Assembly: GCF_003248605.1 (NCBI RefSeq)
Contig: NZ_QFPF01000135.1
Coordinates: forward strand, 1-5,565
Direction of reading: 5' to 3'
DNA from: Microbacterium sp.
Lineage (GTDB): Bacteria > Actinomycetota > Actinomycetes > Actinomycetales > Microbacteriaceae
Length of the DNA stretch: 5,565 bases
This document shows, in pieces, positions 1 through 4,450 of the stretch. The position numbers and the translations under genes were made by a program. Every line of letters begins with the position of its first letter. The first letter of the stretch is position 1. The notes under the pieces are model-generated. The model saw nothing but the letters and a program-made list of their open reading frames with translations, was not told the DNA's origin and searched no databases.

Positions 1-188
1 AGCCCGACGAGGTACATCTGCTTCGGGCTGAATGGCAGCAACTCCTCCTCGCCGTGGATCGGTCCGAGCAACTCGCGTTCCAGGATGTCCACGAGGTTCT
101 CTCGTACGCCGAAGGAGGTGCCATCGGTCGGGAAATTGAGCACGTAGCCCGTGTCCGCTGGGGTGGGCGCGTTCGTGCTCTCTGCCAT
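1..188 (-). CDS. N-terminus of a DrmA-like DISARM helicase (partial, runs off left edge)
   Basis: Sixty-two codons are visible from an ATG at 186-188, and the frame is open to the left edge. The protein starts MAESTNAPTP, and at about residues 29-62 it has a charged helix and turn containing LVDILERELLGP and then SPKQMYLVG. From family knowledge, the pattern 'L-E/R-R-x-L-x-GP ... SP-x-x-Y-L-x-G' opens the large superfamily 2 helicases of DISARM anti-phage systems (DrmA). That identification is recalled and unverified, and the helicase motifs lie outside the window. A class 1 DISARM-type methylase fragment 1.4 kb away supports it. The ATG has no clear Shine-Dalgarno sequence. An in-frame GTG at 192-194 is an alternative start with no better site. 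The recombinase lies 60 bases upstream on the same strand, so the two could be co-transcribed. It could instead be the N-terminus of another large defence ATPase. Confidence 0.5.
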   Translation of the reverse strand, partial: MAESTNAPTPADTGYVLNFPTDGTSFGVRENLVDILERELLGPIHGEEELLPFSPKQMYLVG

Positions 189-196
189 GGGCACCA

Positions 197-209
197 GTCT
201 GCCGCAGAC
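197..209. promoter_or_regulatory. Interrupted palindrome just upstream of the drmA-like start
   Basis: GTCTGC-C-GCAGAC is a perfect 6-bp inverted repeat around one base. It sits 8 bases upstream of the start codon at 186-188, within the 60-base gap between the recombinase stop and the drmA-like start. It could be a small operator or simply chance symmetry in GC-rich DNA. I saw no convincing -10/-35 pair in the gap. Confidence 0.25.
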
Positions 210-248
210 CGCCGACGCTGATCTGTCTTGGCCACGCCGAAGTTGCCG

Positions 249-1514
249 CTACGACGACCATGTCAACTGAACTCGGTCTTCGTCGAAGTAGCGGCCGACG
301 ACGCCGCGTCGAATGACCAGCTTGTCCAGCTGTGAGACGAGTACCGCGCGTCGCGCCAAGTCGTCATAACCGGCGCGCCTCCATGCCTCGTCGACTGCGA
401 GGTCGCCGATGAGTTCGTTCGCGCGCTCGATCAGGAGCCGGTCGGTCAGGTAGGCGTCGAGCGCAGTGCGTCCGATCGTCTGGCGGCACGTCGGGCAGTA
501 GAGCACGGGTCGCTTTTGGTTCGTGCCGCGGCAGAGGTATACCGCGCACTCATCGCATCGAGCCACGCGCGACAGGAGCGCGCTCGTGGACCGGCGCTCA
601 GCCTTCTTGCGGGCTTGAGGCACAGCCCGGGCATCGAGCAGCCGTTGCAGGGTCGCGAACTCCTCGGTCGTGATAACGGCGAGCGCCTGGCTGACGGCCG
701 GCTGTCCTCGTTCATCGCGAAGCACGGCAAACGGGTCGACCCGCTTGGCGCTCTTGGCGCGGCCCGGGTTGTGCGGGGTCATCCCTGCCAGCACGGGATT
801 CCGGAGCAGGCCGTCCACGGTCTGCCTGTTCCACCTCGTCCCGCCCGACGTCCGCTCGGCACGGCGCGCGGGAAGCGGGGCTCCGCTCTCGGTGAGCCAG
901 GTAGTGATCGCGTTCACTGTGTAGCCACTCAGCGCCTTGGCGACCGCCTCGGAGAGCCACCCGATGCGCTCGTCGTCCTTCGCCAGCACGCGGCCGGGAC
1001 CGTCGGGGTTTGGGACGGACTGGTATCCATACGGGATGCCACCGCCCGGCCACCGGCCGTCCTTGAGGATCTGTGCGCGAGCAGCTCGGACCCTGGCGCG
1101 GATGGCTTCGGCCTCCATCTCACCGAAGACAGCGAGCATGACCGCAAACGCGCGGCCCTGGGGACTGGTCATGTCTATGGGGTCTTCGACGGCGACCAAG
1201 CCCGCGCCCCGCTTCTGGAGGGTCTCGTCGGCGTGGAGGAAGTCGAGCACCCGACGGGCGAGTCGGTCGACCTTCCAGATGATGACGGCATCGAAGTCAC
1301 GCGCAGCGAGCAACGACTTCCACCCGTGACGCTCTTCGGGCCGGTTGGACGTGGCAGAGACACCGTCATCGACGAACTCGCCGACGATCTCCCATCCACG
1401 GGCTTCGGCATAGCGGCGGCAGGACTGGAGCTGACGGGCGATCGAGACAGACTCCTCCTTGGTGATACTGAGGCGGGCATACAGGACGCAGCGGCGTGCT
1501 TGTTTGAGATTCAT
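249..1514 (-). CDS. Large serine recombinase (site-specific integrase/resolvase family)
   Basis: This 421-residue protein cuts and rejoins DNA at short att sites through a serine-DNA intermediate. The N-terminal resolvase domain (about 8-150) has Y12-A-R14-L-S16, with Ser16 the expected nucleophile, then R27-Q28 and the KVDRLAR block (D83, R84, R87). All are intact. A 'Recombinase' DNA-binding domain follows (about 160-300, with GIPYGY and LLRNPVLAG). Next comes a zinc ribbon with C320/C323 and C340/C343 (CDEC...CPTC), and the protein ends on the family-like FDEDRVQLTW. Between the zinc ribbon and this end there are only about 78 residues, and no heptad-rich coiled-coil insertion is seen. The ATG at 1512-1514 was chosen because it places the catalytic block at the usual distance from the start. 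A TTG 18 codons upstream would run into the methylase fragment. The ribosome site is weak. The gene probably belongs to a mobile or invertible element, and it looks functional in its catalytic half. Confidence 0.93.
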   Translation of the reverse strand: MNLKQARRCVLYARLSITKEESVSIARQLQSCRRYAEARGWEIVGEFVDDGVSATSNRPEERHGWKSLLAARDFDAVIIWKVDRLARRVLDFLHADETLQKRGAGLVAVEDPIDMTSPQGRAFAVMLAVFGEMEAEAIRARVRAARAQILKDGRWPGGGIPYGYQSVPNPDGPGRVLAKDDERIGWLSEAVAKALSGYTVNAITTWLTESGAPLPARRAERTSGGTRWNRQTVDGLLRNPVLAGMTPHNPGRAKSAKRVDPFAVLRDERGQPAVSQALAVITTEEFATLQRLLDARAVPQARKKAERRSTSALLSRVARCDECAVYLCRGTNQKRPVLYCPTCRQTIGRTALDAYLTDRLLIERANELIGDLAVDEAWRRAGYDDLARRAVLVSQLDKLVIRRGVVGRYFDEDRVQLTWSS

Positions 1515-1515
1515 C

Positions 1516-1525
1516 GGACCAGTCC
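1516..1525. other. Candidate recombinase site or operator abutting the recombinase start
   Basis: GGAC-CA-GTCC is a 4-bp inverted repeat around a central CA, one base upstream of the recombinase ATG. It lies in the short interval (1515 to about 1541) where methylase homology stops. Serine-integrase att sites are imperfect palindromes around a 2-bp crossover and often sit beside the integrase gene, so this is a candidate core. ACCAGTC recurs at 193-199. The match is short and could be chance. Confidence 0.25.
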
Positions 1526-1540
1526 ATCGGCCATCCTCGA

Positions 1541-2152
1541 CGGCGTGCGACCTCGCTCTTGCAGGCAAACGGCACGCTCGGCCTCATCGCGACGAACACC
1601 GTCGCGCAGGGCGACTCTCGTGAGGTTGGACTCGACGCGATGGTTGCCGACGGATTCACCATCACCCGCGCAATCCAGAGTCGCTCCTGGCCGGCAGCCA
1701 GCGCGAATCTGGAGTACGCGGCGGTGTGGGGCACCCGCGGGGATGTCGCCCAGAGTGTGCCCCGGTTTGCCGACGACATCGCAGTGCGCCGCGTCAGCAC
1801 CCTCCTGGAAGCCCAGGGACGAGCCGAAGGTAAACCAGTTCGCCTCGCCGAGAACTCGGGCCTTGCATTCCAGGGCTGCATCGTCCTGGGCATGGGTTTC
1901 GTCGTGGAGTCAGGCGAGGCGCAAGAGTGGATTGCCGCCGATGCCCGCAACGCTGAAGTGCTGTTCCCGTACCTCAACGGCGAGGATCTCAACCAGCGAC
2001 CCGACGGCTCGGGCTCTCGCTGGGTGATCGACTTCGGTGGTCGCTCGCAGGAAGAATCCGCTGAGTTCTCGCTGCCGTACCGACGACTTTCTGAGCAGGT
2101 TCGGCCTGAGCGAGCACGTAAGCCCAAGGCAGTCCGCGAAGCGCCCTGGTGA
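1541..2152 (+). pseudogene. C-terminal fragment of an Eco57I/MmeI-like DNA adenine methylase (DrmMI-type), truncated at both ends
   Basis: About 203 codons of recognisable methylase remain. The frame is open further upstream to a TGA at 1505-1507, but family-like sequence begins only near 1541-1550 (ATSLLQANGTLGLIATN). Conserved blocks are GLIATNTVAQGDSREVGL, then RAIQSRSWPAASANLEYAAVW, FQGCIVLGMGF, VLFPYLNGEDLN and SRWVIDFGG. They match the end of the methyltransferase domain and the start of the target-recognition domain in large type IIG-like adenine methylases, including DISARM class 1 DrmMI. The SAM-binding motif and the NPPY-type catalytic motif are absent, as is the extreme C-terminus. 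Translation stops right after ...AVREAPW, where relatives usually continue, because an IS21-type end (TGACGG) starts at 2150. The only early start codon is a TTG at 1559 with no ribosome site, so expression is unlikely. Assignment to DISARM rather than another methylase-based system is an inference from the neighbouring DrmA-like start. Confidence 0.82.
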
Positions 2153-2163
2153 CGGCGCTCATC

Positions 2164-2199
2164 GAAGTTCCTCAGAGTTGATCGCTGAAATTCCTCAGG
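2164..2199. repeat. Tandem terminal repeats at the IS21 left end
   Basis: Two direct copies, GAAGTTCCTCAGA and GAAATTCCTCAGG, start 23 bases apart, and 10 of their 13 bases match. IS21-family transposases bind multiple such repeats at each end. The partner at the other end is 4434-4446. Confidence 0.65.
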
Positions 2200-2212
2200 T
2201 CGCCGGGTCAGG

Positions 2213-3019
2213 TTAGCGCAGGTTTGTGCCGGTGGTGACGCGGCGGAGTTCGTCGGCTGCGGCGTGGTGGTTGCGGAGCCGGTAGGAGGCTCCGTCGAGG
2301 GTGACGACGACGCTGCGGTGGAGGAGTCGGTCGAGCATTGCGGCGGCGACGGTGGTGTCGCCGAGGATCTCGCCCCATGCTCCGACGGGCCGGTTTGTGG
2401 TGAGCACGATCGAGGTCTTCAGGTAGCGCTGGTTGATGACCTGGAACAGCGCCGACGCGGCCTCGCCAGGGAGCGGCAGGTAGCCCAGTTCATCGATGAT
2501 GAGCAGGGTCGGGCCGGCGAAGAACCGCATCATCGTCGCCCATTTCCCCTCGATCGCGGCGCGGTGGCAGCGGGCGGCGAGGTCCGCGGCGCTCGTGAAG
2601 TAGACCCGGTAGCCGGCCGTGACGGCGGCGTGCCCGAGTCCGGTCGCGATGTGTGTCTTCCCGACGCCCGGTGGTCCGATCAGGAGCACGTTGGTCGCGG
2701 TTTCGAGGAACCGGCAGGTGCCCAGTTCGGCGAGCAGGTTCTTGTCGATGCCGGATGCGGCGTCGAGGTCGAAGTCGTCGAGAGTGGTCCCGGCGGGTAG
2801 GTTCGCGAACCGAAACCTGCCGGCGAGGCGGCGCGCGTCGGTCGCGGTGACCTCGATCTGCAGGAGCCGCTCGAGGGCGTGCGTGAGCGTCCAGCCCTCG
2901 GCTTGCGCCTGGTCGAGGACCTTCGGGAGCGCGTCGGCGGCGTCGGCGAGTTTCAGGTCGGTGAGGTGGTTCCGCAGCTGCTGATAGGTGCTGGCCGCAG
3001 CCTTCGTGGTGGTGGTCAT
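2213..3019 (-). CDS. istB: IS21-family transposition helper ATPase IstB
   Basis: IstB is an AAA+ ATPase that loads on target DNA and recruits and activates the IstA transposase. The protein has 268 residues, the usual family length. The N-terminal region (about 11-105) is the DNA-interacting IstB domain. Walker A GPPGVGKT is at 115-122, Walker B LLIIDE at 172-177, and a sensor-1-like TTNR at 207-210. The ATG (3017-3019) overlaps the istA TGA by four bases (ATGA), so translation is probably coupled to istA. An AGGA lies about a dozen bases upstream within istA. No frameshift or missing motif was found, so it looks functional. Confidence 0.95.
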   Translation of the reverse strand: MTTTTKAAASTYQQLRNHLTDLKLADAADALPKVLDQAQAEGWTLTHALERLLQIEVTATDARRLAGRFRFANLPAGTTLDDFDLDAASGIDKNLLAELGTCRFLETATNVLLIGPPGVGKTHIATGLGHAAVTAGYRVYFTSAADLAARCHRAAIEGKWATMMRFFAGPTLLIIDELGYLPLPGEAASALFQVINQRYLKTSIVLTTNRPVGAWGEILGDTTVAAAMLDRLLHRSVVVTLDGASYRLRNHHAAADELRRVTTGTNLR

Positions 3020-4344
3020 CGGAGGGTGTTCCTGTTCTTCGCGGCCTGTTCGTAGGCGGCCAGATCGATCACGGTCGAGACGGGCTGACCGGTGCCGGTG
3101 AGCACCTGCGCGGCGCGTAGCGCCGCAGTCCCGGGCGGGATGCGTTCCTTCCGGCGGTGCGGACGGCCCGGCGGCGCCGACGCGAGAGCGATGGCCTCGA
3201 GGGCGGTGACGTGGCCGGTGTCGCGGACCGTGACGCCCAGCCCAGGCTGCGCGACCCGGTGCCGGGCGACGACCGTCCCGGACACGGTGGCGACGTCGAT
3301 GGTGTCGGCGCCGAGCCGCTGCCGGACGATGACTTTCGCGGCAGACAGCTCGGGTGGGACGGAGTAGCGGTTCCCGCGCCAGTCGATCAGCGCCTGCCTC
3401 GTCGCAGTGCGCTCCTCGGTGACGACCACGGGGAACACGACCGGCGGCAGCGGCCGCAGACGCTCCGCAGCGAACATCACCTTCGCGGTGGTCTTGCCCG
3501 TCTCGGTGCGCCGCGGCCGCTCATCCTGCCCACGGGCGAACGCCTCAACGGAGGCTTGCGCCTGCTCGAGGGTCAGCCCGTCCGGAAGGTTCCGCCACCA
3601 GCGTTGCGCGGCGGTGTGGTTGTTCTTCTCGACCACGCCCTTCCTGTTCCCCGACCGCGGCCGACAGACCACCGGCTGGACGCCATGATGCTTCGCGAAC
3701 CCCGCGAACATCGGCATCAGATCCCGGGTCACGGGGTTCAACACCGTCGCCATCCGGTCGAACCGCCAGACCCTCGTCACCCCGCCCAGCAGAGCCAGCA
3801 GGGTCGTCATCGCGGCCAGCAGATGCGGGACATCCATCGACGGCGAGAGCACGGCCCGCCAGACGCCGGAGTGCGCGAGGGACCCGACGAGCAGATACGC
3901 GTTCTTGTGCGGGAACCCCCAGTGCGCGGGCGGGTTGGGCAGCTCAAGCCAGTCGAACTGGGTCTCCTCGCCCGGCGGGTGCTCGATGATCGCATTCGGT
4001 CGCTTCGTGACATGCGCGCAGGCGGTGCACGCCGGCCGCAGCCCGCGGGCCCGGATCTGTCGAGTCAACGTCGGATACGAACCTTCGAAGCCCAGCGGGA
4101 CGATCTCGTCCAGCAACGTCGCCGCCCAGAGGTGCGGGTCCTCCGTCAGGCGAGCGGTGACGTAGTCAACGAACGGACCGAACGGGTCCGGGGCCGCGCG
4201 TTCCCGCCGGCCCGGGACCCGTTCACCATTCAGATATGCGCGTATCGTCTTGCGGTCATGGTGAGTGCGGCGGGCGATCTCACTAATCGTGAACCCCTGC
4301 CTGTGTAGAGCGTGGATGTCCACGCTGCTCCTCTCTGAAAGCAT
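3016..4344 (-). CDS. istA: IS21-family transposase IstA
   Basis: This 442-residue DDE transposase cuts and joins the IS ends. An N-terminal helix-turn-helix at about 8-38 (FTISEIARRTHHDRKTIRAYL) binds the terminal repeats. The catalytic core has D131 (ETQFDWLEL), D196 (VWRFDRMATV, where relatives more often have DN after the hydrophobic strand) and E239 (NRKGVVEKN), so the triad is intact. The C-terminal beta-barrel region contains WRGNRYSVP. The ATG at 4342-4344 is preceded by GGGAGG with 10-base spacing. An in-frame ATG at 4393-4395 would add 17 residues but lacks a good ribosome site, and the family usually starts near the helix-turn-helix. The gene is transcribed leftward with istB. Its start and ribosome site lie inside a large inverted repeat (4341-4416) that probably limits translation. 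Confidence 0.95.
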   Translation of the reverse strand: MLSERSSVDIHALHRQGFTISEIARRTHHDRKTIRAYLNGERVPGRRERAAPDPFGPFVDYVTARLTEDPHLWAATLLDEIVPLGFEGSYPTLTRQIRARGLRPACTACAHVTKRPNAIIEHPPGEETQFDWLELPNPPAHWGFPHKNAYLLVGSLAHSGVWRAVLSPSMDVPHLLAAMTTLLALLGGVTRVWRFDRMATVLNPVTRDLMPMFAGFAKHHGVQPVVCRPRSGNRKGVVEKNNHTAAQRWWRNLPDGLTLEQAQASVEAFARGQDERPRRTETGKTTAKVMFAAERLRPLPPVVFPVVVTEERTATRQALIDWRGNRYSVPPELSAAKVIVRQRLGADTIDVATVSGTVVARHRVAQPGLGVTVRDTGHVTALEAIALASAPPGRPHRRKERIPPGTAALRAAQVLTGTGQPVSTVIDLAAYEQAAKNRNTLR

Positions 4345-4416
4345 GAGAAGAGGGCCTCCCTCGGAAGCTGGTGTGTGGTCAGAGACCACCAGCATCGAGG
4401 GAGGCCCGCCTCATGC
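4341..4416 (-). promoter_or_regulatory. Long hairpin leader hiding the istA ribosome site and start codon
   Basis: Plus-strand arms pair as follows. GCATGAG (4341-4347) pairs with CTCATGC (4410-4416). GGGCCTCCCTCG (4352-4363) pairs with CGAGGGAGGCCC (4396-4407), a perfect 12-bp match. The apex is GTGGTC-AGA-GACCAC (4375-4389), with an alternative GCTGGTG/CACCAGC pairing at 4367-4373 and 4387-4393. In the istA transcript, the 3' arm holds the Shine-Dalgarno GGGAGG and the start codon ATG, both paired. Any transcript entering from upstream would therefore be poorly translated. A promoter within the loop would give RNA lacking the 5' arm, but I could not identify one. The 5' arm also contains a 12-codon open frame (ATG at 4412-4414, TGA at 4379-4381) without a ribosome site. 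Confidence 0.7.
4355..4360 (-). promoter_or_regulatory. istA Shine-Dalgarno site
   Basis: GGGAGG on the minus strand lies 10 bases upstream of the ATG at 4342-4344. It decides the istA start in favour of this ATG over the one at 4393-4395, and it is buried in the 12-bp hairpin stem. Confidence 0.65.
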
Positions 4417-4433
4417 GACGGAGCGACCCAGGG

Positions 4434-4446
4434 TGAGGAAATTCGG
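4434..4446. repeat. Surviving inner terminal repeat at the IS21 right end
   Basis: TGAGGAAATTCGG, read on the minus strand as CCGAATTTCCTCA, matches the left-end inner repeat CTGAAATTCCTCA (2185-2197) at 11 of 13 positions in inverted orientation. At the left end this repeat starts about 37 bases from the tip. Here only a few bases follow before IS30-type sequence. Confidence 0.6.
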
Positions 4447-4450
4447 TGAG

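Larger units (their letters stand above)
2150..4450 (-). mobile_element. IS21-family insertion sequence, right end probably cut by the IS30 element
   Basis: The element contains an istA-istB pair on the minus strand and IS21-like multiple terminal repeats. The left terminus is placed at TGACGG (2150), immediately after the methylase frame loses homology and consistent with TG...CA ends. Repeats GAAGTTCCTCAGA (2164-2176) and GAAATTCCTCAGG (2187-2199) lie 23 bases apart, and an inverted relative (TGAGGAAATTCGG, 4434-4446) lies upstream of istA. On the right only this inner repeat remains. The outer repeat and a TGACGG-like terminus are missing, and IS30-type sequence starts near 4451. The missing end may lie beyond the IS30 copy, outside the window. 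The right boundary is uncertain by several bases. Confidence 0.8.

Noticed and set aside
1515..1568. Recombinase start at the upstream TTG (1566-1568)
   Set aside because: It would run into the methylase homology, adds 18 residues not typical of the family, and uses a rarer start codon. The ATG at 1512-1514 leads straight into the catalytic domain.
516..2027. Long plus-strand open frame of about 500 codons opposite the recombinase
   Set aside because: It is low-complexity Arg/Gly/Ala-rich, matches no family pattern, and lies opposite a convincing serine recombinase. It is a typical GC-rich shadow frame, and its last third overlaps the methylase fragment out of frame.
1559..2152. Methylase fragment as an independent small gene starting at TTG 1559
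   Set aside because: There is no ribosome site. The homology extends upstream of the TTG and stops abruptly at an IS end, so a truncated remnant fits better.
2264..2800. Plus-strand open frame opposite istB
   Set aside because: It is an antisense shadow of istB, with Gly/Glu/Val-rich composition and no motif.
3157..4308. Plus-strand open frame of about 380 codons opposite istA
   Set aside because: It is an antisense shadow of istA, dominated by Arg, Asp and Pro, with no recognisable domains. istA has an intact triad and ribosome site.
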